Made by a program: the position numbers and the translations under genes
Shown here: piece by piece, positions 1 to 9,366 of the stretch
Layout of the letters: each line of letters opens with the position of its first letter
How positions within the stretch are numbered: position 1 is the stretch's first letter
Notes under the pieces: generated by a model
What the model was told of the DNA's origin: nothing
The model's database searches: none
Seen by the model: the letters and a program-made list of their open reading frames with translations, nothing else
NCBI GenBank assembly: GCA_003427395.1
Contig: BFEA01001000.1
Span: 52,402-80,545, forward strand
DNA: 28,144 nucleotides
Direction: 5' to 3'
From: Chara braunii
Lineage: Eukaryota > Streptophyta > Charophyceae > Charales > Characeae

Positions 1-50
1 AGGGAAAGGGAGAAAGACAGAGAGAGAGAGAGAAAGGGGGGGAGAGGGGA
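1..50. repeat. Purine-rich low-complexity tract
   Basis: A G/A-only stretch with a short (AG)n run and a G run. No coding signal. It is the edge of the window, so its full length is unknown. Confidence 0.8.
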
Positions 51-186
51 ACGGTCGAGCTAAGTAGAGGCGCCGCGGTAAGAGCATGCGCTCAGGTTTG
101 TTACGAGGCCGAAGCGTCTCCAATTTTCTTCAAGCTCGGGGTGAAGCTCGCAGAGCGAGGACCGGTGTCGGCTTTACCTTGGCTAG

Positions 187-870
187 GGGCATTGCGTATC
201 CACAGTGATTCTGGCGGTTGAATGCCTGGGTTATCAGTGGTCTAAAACGAACTTCTCAAATTCAGTGTCGAGCTTCTAGGTTTTGTACTGTTGGTCGTGT
301 CTGCAGTGACTCTGGCACTGAATGCCTGGGTGATCAGTGGTCTGAAACGAACTTCTCAAATTGAGTATCGAGCTTCCGGGTTGTGTACCGTTGGTCGTGT
401 CTGCAGTGACTCTCGCGCCGAATGCTTGTGTGATCGGTGGTCTGAAACAAACTTCTCAAATTAAGTGTTGAGCTTTCGGGTTTTGTATTGTTGGTCATGT
501 CTGCAATGACTCTGGCGCTGAATGCCTGTGTGATCGGTGGTCTGAAACGAACTTCTCAAATGAAGTGTCGAGCTTTCGGGTTTTGTACTGTTGGTCTATC
601 TGCAGGGACTCTGGCGCTGAATGCATGTGTGATCAGTGGTCAGAAACGAGCTTCTCAAATTGAGTGTCAAGCTTTCGGGTTATGTACTGCTGGTAGTATC
701 CGCAGTGCCTCTAGCGGATGAATGCCTGTGTGATCAGTAGTCTGAAAAGAACTTCTCAAATTGAGTATCGAGCTTTCGGGTTCTGTGTTGTTGGTCGTAT
801 CGGCAGTGACTCTGACGGCTGGATGCCGGGGTGCTCAGTGGTCTGAAAGGAACTTCCCCCGCGGAGAGAC
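187..870. repeat. Tandem satellite, unit about 100 bp, about 7 copies
   Basis: The core 'acttctcaaa' recurs at about 251, 351, 451, 551, 650, 751 and 852. A second core, 'gcagtgactctgg', has the same spacing. Units differ by roughly 10%. The period is not a multiple of three, so the apparent repeated peptide between 488 and 721 (two units with a 99-bp step) is a by-product of the repeat and not a protein repeat. The outer units are the most diverged, as expected at the edges of an ageing array. Confidence 0.85.
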
Positions 871-1261
871 ATGCTCTTGCGACTTGTCCTGGAGAGTCTT
901 GTCTTCGAATTGTTTGTCAGTTCACTCTCTCTAGGTTTAGGCTCATGAACAAGAAGGGAGAGGTTGACTCTGTTTTCTCAGCCCTGGCTGCCGCACAACT
1001 CAATTGTTTCCCTTACCCGAGGTGGAAAGAGCCCGGAAGCGAACTTTGTGTCTTGAGTGAGGGCAAGCTGGTGCAAGTGGGTCTTGGGACAGGACCCGGC
1101 CTTGCCTATGAACAGTGGGAGGAAAGTGCGAAACTAACCTAGAGCCAATGCACGCGGGCGGATGGATGCTTGAAGTGGGAAAGTAGAGTCTAAGGGCAAG
1201 TGAAGGGGAAGAAGGGAGGGGTCGATAGCAAGAGATCTAAAAAGGGGGACACGACTAACCG
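871..1261. other. No recognisable gene
   Basis: Between the satellite and the first gag-like fragment. A plus-strand frame is open to 1142, but its product resembles nothing I know and its start lies inside the satellite. I see no repeat or RNA gene here. Confidence 0.5.
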
Positions 1262-1470
1262 ACAACGCGCCGCCCGACCAGCGGTAAAGGCAGGCATGCC
1301 AATTGCTGTGCGCACATTGTACATGTGCAACCGCAACTCGAATTGTCTGAACCACGGCTGCCTCAGCGTCCTCCAACTGTTGTCTCTCAGCGAGGGGGCA
1401 CTGTTCCTTTGCCTCCTGCTCCTTTTTCCTTGCGGTTGTGGCCGCATCTCTTGGAAACGCGTGTGCCATG
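1262..1470 (-). pseudogene. gag-like N-terminal fragment, copy A
   Basis: The minus-strand frame encodes a charged, probably coiled-coil segment containing ATTARKKEQEAKEQ and LAERQQLEDAEAAVV. The same segment recurs in copies B and C further right. Charged helices of this kind are typical of the N-terminal part of gag in chromodomain Ty3/gypsy elements, as in C1 and C2 of this window. No capsid or zinc knuckle follows. Copies A and B lie about 298 bp apart in tandem with roughly 85% identity. Assignment to gag is by resemblance only. Confidence 0.45.
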
Positions 1471-1559
1471 CCCCCGTGAGATCAATCCAACTGATCTTCG
1501 TATGCCACTCGGAGATCACAACCTTGTGCGTGGATAACATATTGTCAAGCCATGCTTGA

Positions 1560-1887
1560 CAAGCGCCGCACGACCGGCGGTTAAGGCAGGCATGCCTGTT
1601 GGTGTTGAGCACGTACATGTGCAACCGCAACTCGAATTGTCGGAACCACGGCTGCCTAAGCGTCCTCCAATTGTTGTCTTTCAGCGAGGCGACGATGTTC
1701 TTCTGCCTCCTCCTCCTTTTTCCTTGCGGTTGTGGCCACATCTGCCCGTTTCATCCATTTGGCTAGTTGGTCCAGCACACGGGTCTCATAGGCCTCCTCA
1801 GTTTCCCCTTGCTTCTGCTCCATATCGACCGTCTTTGATCGGGTGACTACTAGCATTTGCTGCAGGAGCGGGTGGCAAAGGCTGATG
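1560..1887 (-). pseudogene. gag-like N-terminal fragment, copy B
   Basis: The minus-strand frame contains EQKQGETEEAYETRVLDQL, AKWMKRADVATTARKKEEEA and LAERQQLEDA: a polar helical region matching copy A and extending further toward the N terminus. At 1887 the reading runs straight into adapter sequence, so the true upstream sequence is lost here and continues only in copy C. Positions 1654-1887 are an exact duplicate of 1926-2159. Confidence 0.45.
1654..1887. repeat. Exact 234-bp duplicate, first copy (assembly artefact)
   Basis: Identical base for base to 1926-2159 and separated from it only by the 38-bp adapter dimer. A mate-pair fragment read through its junction and assembled twice would give this. 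The real genome probably has one copy. Confidence 0.85.
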
Positions 1888-1925
1888 CTGTCTCTTATAC
1901 ACATCTAGATGTGTATAAGAGACAG
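1888..1925. other. Nextera/Tn5 mosaic-end adapter dimer (contaminant)
   Basis: The 19-bp Tn5 mosaic end CTGTCTCTTATACACATCT (1888-1906) is followed directly by its reverse complement (1907-1925). This perfect 38-bp palindrome is the junction adapter of Nextera mate-pair libraries. Its translations give the well-known contaminant peptides MCIRDR and VSYTHLDVYKRQ. It is synthetic and not genomic. Confidence 0.97.
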
Positions 1926-2159
1926 GCCTAAGCGTCCTCCAATTGTTGTCTTTCAGCGAGGCGACGATGTTCTTCTGCCTCCTCCTCCTTTTTCCTTGCG
2001 GTTGTGGCCACATCTGCCCGTTTCATCCATTTGGCTAGTTGGTCCAGCACACGGGTCTCATAGGCCTCCTCAGTTTCCCCTTGCTTCTGCTCCATATCGA
2101 CCGTCTTTGATCGGGTGACTACTAGCATTTGCTGCAGGAGCGGGTGGCAAAGGCTGATG
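1926..2159. repeat. Exact 234-bp duplicate, second copy
   Basis: Second copy of 1654-1887. It continues without a break into unique sequence at 2160, so this copy is joined to its true gag-upstream side, whereas the first copy is joined to its true downstream side. Confidence 0.85.
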
Positions 2160-2245
2160 TGGTAGTACTTGCTGCTGACGTGGCACTGCAGTTCGCTGTC
2201 GTGTCGCTGATGTGTCACTGCTGACGTGGTCGGCTGACATGGCAA
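1926..2245 (-). pseudogene. gag-like N-terminal fragment with leader, copy C
   Basis: Same frame as copy B, with the sequence upstream of the likely start intact. A minus-strand ATG at 2095-2093 begins MEQKQGETEEAYETRV, and the frame stays open upstream to 2245. Just 5' of it (2160-2250 on the plus strand) are repeated 'gctgacgtgg' motifs. A 'ctgacgtggca' motif also occurs in the gag leader of C2 (about 25792), which supports this being a retroelement leader-gag junction. No PBS is visible. Confidence 0.4.
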
Positions 2246-2416
2246 CTCACCAATGCCGCAGCAGAGAAGACGAAGATAGAGGGAAAGAGGGGAGAAGAGA
2301 ATGGAGCAGCGTAGATGGGGTGGGAGGGAGGGGAGAGAGTGGAAAACTAGTACTTTCCCACCCCCATGGGGTCACATTGATCGCCTGGATAAGGAGCCAC
2401 TAATCAAAATTGAAAA
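2160..2416. other. Non-coding, G-rich in its second half
   Basis: Holds short 'tgacgtgg' repeats (2160-2250), then a G/A-rich tract (2265-2345). Its right end is the breakpoint where integrase homology starts. It shows no match to the missing remainder of the C1-type LTR, which would be expected here if P were a simple inversion of C1's 3' end. Confidence 0.5.
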
Positions 2417-3138
2417 GTTCGAACTTTGGAGCTATAGTCCACTATCTGGATATAGGGACAGACCTGCAAGAGAAAGTAAGACAGGCAGGCGTATGCGCAG
2501 GACCCTATTTATGGTGACCTTCTCAAGAAAGTTAAGGAGGCCCCAGAGACTGAACCAGATTACCGCACTACAGAGGGATTATTGTTCGAGAAGACCAACG
2601 TAGTAGACTGTCTGTGCGTTCCTGCTAGTGAGGAGATCCGTAGTCTGATCCTAGGGGAATGCCACGACACAGAAGGACATTTCGGTTGGCAAAAGACTTT
2701 AGCCAACCTGATGCAGGCGTACACTTGGCCAGGCATGAAGGCCGGTTGCATTGAGTACGTTCACAATTGCAAGGTCTGTCAGAGGAATAAGACAACTATG
2801 CGTGCCCCTCTAGTTCTTCTTCGACCCTTGCCTATTCCCGGCCAGCCTGGAGCTTCAGTCTTCATTGACTTCATGGATGTTGGTGTTAAAAGCAGACATG
2901 GAAAGAGCCAAGTCATGGTTATAGTCGATAGGTTCAGTAAATACGCAATTTTTGTTCCTTTGCCTACAGAGGCACGTACCGACTTACTAATCCAGAAGTT
3001 TTTTGACCATTGGGTGAGTGATCACGGGATTCCGCTATCTATAGTTAGCGATAGAGACACCCGGTTCACTAGTCAGAACTGGCAGGGAGTGATGAAAGTC
3101 TAAGGGTCAAAGTTGCTGATGTCCTCTAGCCGTGCTGA

Positions 3139-3169
3139 GCATGTATATTAGATCGGATCAGATCAACTG
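3139..3169 (+). repeat. 31-bp direct repeat, ectopic copy
   Basis: Exact copy of 3212-3242. By alignment with the C2 integrase, the 3212 copy sits in its proper place (RMYIRSDQIN) and this one replaces codons of the HPETNG segment. Copied 73 bp upstream, it suggests template slippage, gene conversion or a misassembly. Confidence 0.85.
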
Positions 3170-3211
3170 GTCAGACTGAGCAAATGAATAAAATCCTGCG
3201 ACAAGTTTTGC

Positions 3212-3242
3212 GCATGTATATTAGATCGGATCAGATCAACTG
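3212..3242 (+). repeat. 31-bp direct repeat, native copy
   Basis: Encodes the integrase segment RMYIRSDQIN in frame. It matches RMYIRPDLID in C2, so this is the original position. It ends one base into the TGA stop at 3241-3243. Confidence 0.85.
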
Positions 3243-3489
3243 AGATGAGATGTTGCCCAAGGTAGCCAGTGCGTATAACAACAGCGTGCATTTAGCCACC
3301 TGTCGTACTCCCAATGAGTTGCACAAGTCCTTTAGACCACGCAGACCGTTTGAAGGACTTGCCTGGGATCAGATTCATAGGCTACTGCCCGGTACTAGGG
3401 AGTTTGCGATGCAGCGCGAGAAGGAGTTAGCTGTCGTCGTTGAGAACCTTAGGAAGGCCCAACACATAATCATAGAACAGGCTAATAAG

Positions 3490-3495
3490 CACCGT
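3490..3495 (+). repeat. Left target-site duplication of X (CACCGT)
   Basis: CACCGT lies at the exact codon (Lys-His-Arg) where integrase homology stops and recurs at 11431-11436 where it resumes. If X ends in CA, the duplication proper is CCGT (4 bp); otherwise it is up to 6 bp. Confidence 0.75.
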
Positions 3496-3506
3496 TGTCG
3501 GCGCGA

Positions 3507-3524
3507 ATACCCTTCCAAGGGTAT
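3507..3524. repeat. Perfect 8-bp-arm hairpin near the left end of X
   Basis: ATACCCTT-CC-AAGGGTAT, eleven bases inside the left terminus of X. Subterminal palindromes are common transposase or integrase recognition sites, but no matching one is seen at the right end. Confidence 0.7.
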
Positions 3525-4251
3525 CCGCCCTGGTTTTTGCAAGCGACAAAAAGTAGTCTGGTTTAAAGTTTAAGTATACCGCGCTAGGCGCGGCTGCATC
3601 TGTGACTTACGTTGACTGGATGGTTGACTATAATAGAGAGTGCGTGGGCGCGAAGGCTTAGGGCGCGCCTGATTCTTTTCCGTTTTTTATCATAAAGCCG
3701 GCGCGGACATCGGTCGTTTTGTTTAATGATATTATTAATATTTATTTATATTTGATTAAGCAAGAATTAGGGATATTTTCGGTTGAGTGGTACGTTTGAC
3801 CGAGGCGAGCGCGCGTGCGAGGACGGCGACAGTGTGACTGCGGTAGGTCTTGGCACGCGGAGTGGCGCGAGTGGCGACCGTGGTACAGCTTGGTAAGTCG
3901 GCGCAGACGTTGGGCGGCCGCGCGCACGGTTGTAGGCTAAGATGAGGCTCAGGCCAATTTCCCTGGCCCTAAGCGCAGCGCCGTACTGCCTTATATGGCA
4001 CTCGACGGATATTAGTCTCAGGCTTGGGCTTAGCCCTATAGGTTACGACATTGGGTTGACGATACAGAGATCCGGGGATCGAGGCCAGCAGGGCGTCGGC
4101 GCAGCGGCAGCGGAGCAGCGTGGAGCAAAACCTGAGGGGTTGAGGGCCCAACGGGGATATCCCCCTCGGTTTTATTAATAGGCGCGGTGGCGGGCCCGAC
4201 CCATGGGGGAGGCGAGGTGTTTGTAGTTCCTCTCCCTTTTTCCCGGTTTTG
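3525..4251. other. Non-coding left part of X
   Basis: AT-rich (about 3720-3770) and GC-rich stretches alternate. Frames here are short and carry no known motif. Contains 'gataagat'-free ordinary sequence; no RNA gene seen. Confidence 0.5.
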
Positions 4252-4279
4252 TTTTATTTATTTATTTATTTATTTATTA
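4252..4279. repeat. (TTTA)n microsatellite
   Basis: About six to seven tandem TTTA/TTTATT units inside X. Confidence 0.85.
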
Positions 4280-4339
4280 AAGTCTATTTTTCTTATACCT
4301 CTTGTTATTTTTGGTTTTTTGCTTTCCCCCTGTTCACGT

Positions 4340-7300
4340 CCCGTTTCAGACGCGGTACCAAGGTTGATATAGAGTCGCGCGGGGGTGCGTTGTATCCGCA
4401 GGTTGCCTGAGGTCCGATTACGAACTGTCGTCGGGACTACACCGAAGCTACCCCTTCATAGTACCGTGAGGAACCCCGTAGCGGCCACATCCGTGCTCAA
4501 GCCTCCGATGAGGGGACAGGCTGGAGCTGCACCTACCTGCAGGTGGGTGGTACCGGCCAGGGGCCAGCCGGTAGGCAGCATCAGGGACGGGCTCCTTCGA
4601 TGGGCCAGCCACTGTGACTCCCCTCCGGTCCCCTTCCCCTATGGGCACTAGCGAGTGACGGGCGTGGGTTCGGCCGGGCAGTATCGGGCCGCACCGGGCA
4701 GCCGCGGGGTAGAGTAGGTGGAGCAGCGAACGGGCAGCGGCGCGGGGAGGCTGGCAACAGGCAGCAGCGGGGCCGGAACGGGCGCTGGGACAACGAAGAG
4801 TGAGTGGGCGGATCGGGGCGCGAGGCAGCAGCGGGCCGGGTAGGTAGCACAGCGGGTAGCAATGGGGCCGGTACTGGGCGGCGCTGCACGGCGTGGCTTC
4901 GGACGGCGGGGTGGATAAGTCGGGTGCTTACCGGCCAGAGAGGAGAAAGGAGGGGGGGTGAACCCGATGGGGATCTGCGCCGGGTACGGAGGAAGTCGGA
5001 GGTGAGGTGGCGAGGGCGGAGTGTGGAGGCAGGGCGCGGAGCGCCAGGCTGCGGTGACGGGAAATCAACCGAAACCCGGGCGAACGGAAAGGGGGAGTGG
5101 GAAAACACTCACCTGGCAATGTTGGCGGAGACGACCGGGTGCGGGCGGAGCGGACCGGAGGGAACGGGAGCTACGAAGGGGAGGAAGAATGAACCTGGGC
5201 GCTGAATCACGCCGGGTTCACTCGACAGTGAAGGAGAGGAAGAGACGAGTGTGGCGGGATGGAAAACGCTTGGTTCGCTCGATCCTTGGCAGAATCGAGT
5301 GAACTAAAGTAGCAAGTAGGGGGTTTGGCATGGTGCGAACGCAACGGTGAAGTCAGATGCCATGTTAGATCAGTAGAACGAGAGGTTAGAGAGAGAGTTA
5401 GTGCGCCGGGGCTATGGCGGAGGGGAGGAAAATAGAGAGTGAAGATGCCATAGTTTGGTCATTTCTTGACCGTTTTCCGCAATCTGAGATGCAAAATTGG
5501 GGTTTTCGGGTTGGGCGACGGTGATGGCGAGTTAGAAATCGCAATTTCAGCCCTGGCGACCCCGATTCCATAGTTAGAGTTAGTCAAGAGTTAGTATTTC
5601 GAGGGTTAGAGTAGAAAGGTGTTGCGCAGGAGATGGCGGAAGCTTGGCTATGTCGAAGGGGAAGAGAAACAACTCACTCGATTCGTTGTGAGAACGAGCG
5701 AGTGAAGGTGCTGGATTGGGGTTCTCCGACATGGCGAGTCAGATGGTGCTGTTAGTTTTGTCAGTAGAATGTCGTGTAGTGGGGTAGGAGAAAGGATAGA
5801 CTGCGAAGAGTGAGGGGGAAAGTGAGGAATGTATCTGGCGGGGTTTTTGCGACAGGTACGTAAGGGAAAAAGGGGGTAGAAGACCGAGTCGGGGTGCAGC
5901 AGGGAGGTAAGGACGAGAAGGAGTGTAGTAGCGAAGAACAGAAGGCGCCTACCTGAGAACTTGCAAGCTTCCGGGGCTGATAGCTCATCCCTCCTCCCGG
6001 ATGTATGCGGTCGGGATCGTGGTCGGGTGCGTGTAGGAATCAGCAGGGGAGAAGAGAATTCGAGTACGGCAACGAATACTCCCCCGTTTTAGTGGGAGAT
6101 CCATTCGATCCTTGCCAGCTACCTCTGTGGGGGATGTTGCGGGCAGGTGGCGAGGGTGGAGACTTACTCGTGGTCGGGGCGGTGTTGGAGTACTTACCTG
6201 CGAAGAGCGCCTCCGTTCACACTGCAGTTTCTCTTCGGCTCAGCCCACCCTGCCGACGAAGATCCGCGGACCTGACTGCGCTGCTGGCCATGTATACAGG
6301 GAGCGCGATGGGAGGAGAGGGGTCAAAATTGCTCCTCCCATCCGTAGCTGTCCTTCCCATTTTTGGTCGCGAGGCGGCCACTCTTCAGATAACCATCCCC
6401 GATTGATTTGCGCCAGGTTCTCAGGTTATGAAGGAGAACGAATCTGGCCACTATTGTGGGCCATGTACATCATAGAAGGAAACAAAGGAGAACGATTAAG
6501 GAGGAGAAAGCGTACCTGATGTATATGGGTGGTCAACCTTGGTGAAGACTTCACGTGCGTTGGTCCTCGAAGCCATGTGATCGTAGGTACGCTAGTTAGG
6601 TGAGTAGTATAGGCCGGGGGCCGGGTGCCAGAGTACGAGAGGTATTGGATACAGTATTGGTGTGATCGGGGGGGGGGCATTCGGAATCGGCACCTGTGGA
6701 TTTTTCCACAGTCCAACGGAGGGTTTACTCAGGCTTGCGGCCTCGACTGAGTGAGGCCGGCAACGGTGTTGGAGACTACCTTTGGGCTGGTGCTGTTGGT
6801 GGCCGTGTACGACTGCTGTTTTTGTGGGCCATGCGCAAATGGCTATGGCATGTTGTGGGCATGACGTTGTAGGCTGAGGAAGGGTGTTGCATACTACGGC
6901 TGGCCGTTACATTGCTGTTGGTCATTGCGTGCTACTGCGTGCTGCCGCCGACCGTGGTCAACTGTCGCAGCCGGCTGTGCCGCAGTAATTGGGCTTGAGA
7001 AGGGAGGTTATTGCTGCCATTTAGGAGGTCGGTGATAGGTGGTTTGACTTCAGATTGACCAAGCCGCTGCGCGTTCTTGGCCACCATTGCGGGGCCCTCA
7101 GGCAACTGAAGGTATCAAGGCCCTCTCCTGCGAGTCTGAGTGCACCATCCTTGGATCTGAGAGTCTTAAATTTATCTCTCCCTGCCCTTCTGACTCTAAG
7201 TCTGGTCTATTGGTTCTGAGAGGAAGGCGGCAAGCGGGATTGCAACCCGTAGGACCGCAGGAAGACTCTATGGGGAGTCCACCCACTGATTGCGGGAGCT

Positions 7301-7599
7301 CTGCCGGAACTCAGGAGGAGTTATGGAGGCAGGGAATTGAGAGGTAACCGTTGCTTTCTCACAATAGACCCAGATTATAGCCCCTATCTGTATTGCCCTT
7401 AGTATGTTTTGACTGAGTATACTGTTTGTATCCCTACTTTAACTTTAGTTTGACTTTCGGGACATAAGTCAGACTAAGTAAAGGAATGTGTGTGCAATCG
7501 CTGCTTCAGTTTGTTGATTGCCTGAACGCAGATTGTGAACACGAAGGGGGTGCATCTGGGGGAAGGGTGGGTGAAAGGTGGTTTTGCCTGAGGCTGACA
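4340..7599. other. Non-coding body of X, GC- and purine-rich
   Basis: 4340-5300 is very GC- and G-rich, so long frames on both strands (for example a Pro/Arg/Ser-rich one at 4581-5108 minus) are compositional. From 5300 to 6000 it is purine-rich. Consensus-like splice donors occur on the minus strand at 5106-5115, 5948-5953 and 6191-6200. 6780-7600 is ordinary sequence. No protein domain recognised in any frame. Confidence 0.5.
6694..6711. repeat. Perfect hairpin, 7-bp arms, TTTT loop
   Basis: CTGTGGA-TTTT-TCCACAG. A second hairpin follows at 6738-6759 (CGGCCTC / GAGGCCG, 8-base loop). Neither has the TAAGAT loop of the array further right. Confidence 0.65.
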
Positions 7600-7732
7600 G
7601 GGTCCTATGGGGTCAGACCAGTTCCATAAGATTGGACGGCCTGACAGCTGTGTTTATTTTTGGATTGCATGGAGAGTCAGACCAGTTCCATACGATTGGA
7701 CGGTCTGATTGCTCTGAATTGTGAGGGTTTGA

Positions 7733-8356
7733 CTGTGGCTGACTTGTTAGGGGCCAAACTTGTACCATAAGATTGGAGGGTTTGGTTGCCATGTTTGATT
7801 GGGGTTTGTTTTGTTTCTTTTGCTTTTGATCGAGGAGGCCTGAGCAAGTCCATAAGATTGGACGGCTCAACCCCTTCCTGTTTCATTCTGAGGCAGTAAT
7901 TCCCGCTGAGGGAAGGGCATGTCCATAAGATTGGACGGCCTTGGACTCATGCCGCACACAGTGGATCAGAGAGAAACGAACCTGGCAAAGGACCGGATGT
8001 GTTCCATAAGATTGGACGATCTGGCCCAATGCCTCGCACATGCAGGAACCCAACAGGTTAAATTTTGGCTATATTTTATACTATCATATTTATGAACAGG
8101 CTAGCCAGGCATGAGTTCCATAAGATTGGACGGCCTGGCTATAGCTTATCATGAAGTGAAGAGAGTATAACTAAGAGTATAATTGAAGGTAACCCTGGGC
8201 AGGCCGGGCCTTGTTCTAAGATGAACGGCTCAGTCCTATGCCCAATGTTTGAACATCAAGTTCAGAGAGGTATATATAAATTTGGATATTAAACAGTTCG
8301 GGGCGGCTGAGCCTTGTTCTAAGATGAACGGCTTAGTCATATGCCCAAAAGGAAGA
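7733..8356 (+). repeat. Tandem duplication of the stem-loop array, unit 1
   Basis: Carries stem-loops 3-9. About 95% identical by eye to 8358-8970. The two are joined by one N. Confidence 0.85.
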
Positions 8357-8357
8357 N
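8357..8357. other. Single-N assembly join
   Basis: An isolated N exactly at the boundary of the two duplicated array units. It probably marks a scaffold join where the gap length was unknown or negative. Confidence 0.8.
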
Positions 8358-8970
8358 CTGTGGCTGACTTTTCAGGGGCCAAACCTGTACCATAAGATTG
8401 GAGGGTTTGGTTGCCATGTTTGATTGGGGTTTGTTCTGTTTCTTTTGTTTTTAATTGAGGAGGACTGAGCAAGTCCATAAGATTGGACGGTTCAGCCCCT
8501 TCCTGTTTCATTCTGAGGGAGTAATTCTCGCTGAGGGAAAGGCATGTCCATAAGATTGGACGGCCTTGGACTCATGCCGCACACAGTGGGATCAGAGAGA
8601 AACGAACCTGGCAGAGGACCAGATATTGGACGGTCTGGCCCAAAGCCTCGCACATGTTGGAACCCAAAAGGTTAAATTTTGACTATATTTTATACTATCC
8701 TATTTATGAACAGGCTAGTTAGGCATGGGTTCCATAAGATTGAACGGCCTGGCTATAGCTTATCATGAAATGAAGAGAGTATAACTAAGAGTATAATTGA
8801 AGGTAACCATGGGCAGGATGAACCTTGTTCTAAGATGAACCGCTCAGTCCTATGTCCAGCTTTTGAACACCAAGCTCAGAGAGGTATATATAAATTTGGA
8901 TATTAAACAGTTCGGGGCGGCTGAGCCTTGTTCTAAGATGAACGGCTTAGTCATATGCCCAAAAGGAAGA
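8358..8970 (+). repeat. Tandem duplication of the stem-loop array, unit 2
   Basis: Carries stem-loops 10-16, each the counterpart of one in unit 1. Differences include a 12-bp deletion that removes the loop and one side of the inner stem near 8626, and wobble-preserving changes such as GCCAGGC to GTTAGGC opposite GCCTGGC. Confidence 0.85.
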
Positions 8971-9059
8971 GAGAAGCAGTTGTGCAACCTGTTCGTGTAT
9001 ACTCAATGGCTGAGTCAGGCAGGTTCCATAAGACTGGACGGTTTGACTTTATGCCCTAT

Positions 9060-9366
9060 GTAAGCTGGGAATAAGGGAATAAAGCATCGAGAGATTACAA
9101 ACTATTGTCTGCCAAGTTGGTTTGGGGATGGTGAGAGTACTTACCTTTGTGGTTTGGCCTGCGTGTGACTGAGTAAGGCTACTACTTGGTCTGAGTTTCA
9201 GTTTGACAGGTAGTTGCTTTAGAGGTTCGCCTCGTGCTAAAGCGATAGGAGTTGGTTTCAATTTCTGCATTTTCTGAGCAAAGTTTTTTTACTTAGATCA
9301 ATTTTCGCATTTTCTGGGATATTTTGTTATACTTGGCTTTATATAAATTTTGGTAAGTTACTTTCT
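9060..9366. other. Non-coding spacer in X
   Basis: Between the stem-loop array and the 122-bp repeat. AT-rich toward its right end. A splice-donor-like site (AAGGTAAGTACT) is on the minus strand at about 9138-9149. No gene seen. Confidence 0.45.

Larger units (their letters stand above)
2417..3495 (+). pseudogene. Ty3/gypsy integrase, N-terminal and core part (element P)
   Basis: Integrase inserts retroelement cDNA into the chromosome. Homology to the C2 pol begins at SSNFGAIVHYLDIGTDLQ, just after the RNase H end. The zinc domain is complete (H-x4-H in HDTEGH, then C-x2-C in CKVCQ). The catalytic core keeps Asp at 2867-2869 (FIDFMD), Asp at 3050-3052 (VSDRDTRF) and Glu at 3178-3180 (GQTEQ). 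Damage: a 4-bp AGGC duplication at 2483-2490 shifts the frame; TAA at 3101-3103 replaces the Tyr found in C2; a 31-bp segment is duplicated into 3139-3169; TGA at 3241-3243 replaces Trp. The frame then runs from LPKVASAYNNSVH to QANKHR, where insertion X begins. The rest resumes at 11431. No RT or gag is attached. Confidence 0.9.
7612..9049 (+). repeat. Array of about 17 stem-loops with constant TAAGAT loop and variable paired outer stems
   Basis: Hairpin loops start at 7627, 7691, 7768, 7853, 7926, 8007, 8121, 8217, 8320, 8393, 8478, 8551, 8735, 8831, 8934 and 9029. A loop-deleted unit lies at 8611-8640. Spacing is 64-114 bp. Inner stem: GT(T)CCA / TGGAC in most, GTTC / GAAC in four, so the stem changed on both sides while the loop stayed TAAGAT (TACGAT and TAAGAC once each). 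The outer stem of 5-9 bp differs per unit but pairs: TCAGACC/GGTCTGA, CCAAAC/GTTTGG, TGAGC/GCTCA, GCCAGGC/GCCTGGC, GGCTGAGCC/GGCTTAGTC. Mismatches on the plus strand are mainly G-T, pointing to plus-strand RNA. GTTC-type units add a third stem, GGGC/GCCC. No protein frame fits. Function unknown. Confidence 0.85.

Noticed and set aside
488-721. 77-residue frame with an internally repeated peptide
   Set aside because: It is the 100-bp satellite read in one frame; the period is not a multiple of three and the frame breaks in the other units.
1656-2118. Frames beginning MCIRDR/MCIRDS or containing VSYTHLDVYKRQ
   Set aside because: These are translations of the synthetic Nextera adapter.
2160-2416. 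Remainder of the C1-type LTR, as expected from a simple inversion
   Set aside because: The sequence shows no resemblance to 17612-18136 in either orientation.
4581-5205. Pro/Arg/Ser-rich and Gly/Arg-rich frames on both strands
   Set aside because: A very GC-rich stretch with few stop codons on either strand; no domain.
7613-8511. Minus-strand frames through the stem-loop array
   Set aside because: They repeat only because the array does, and the stem covariation explains the sequence better than coding.
7612-9049. CRISPR array
   Set aside because: The repeated core is short, spacing varies from 64 to 114 bp, flanking arms covary, and the context is a eukaryotic retroelement region.
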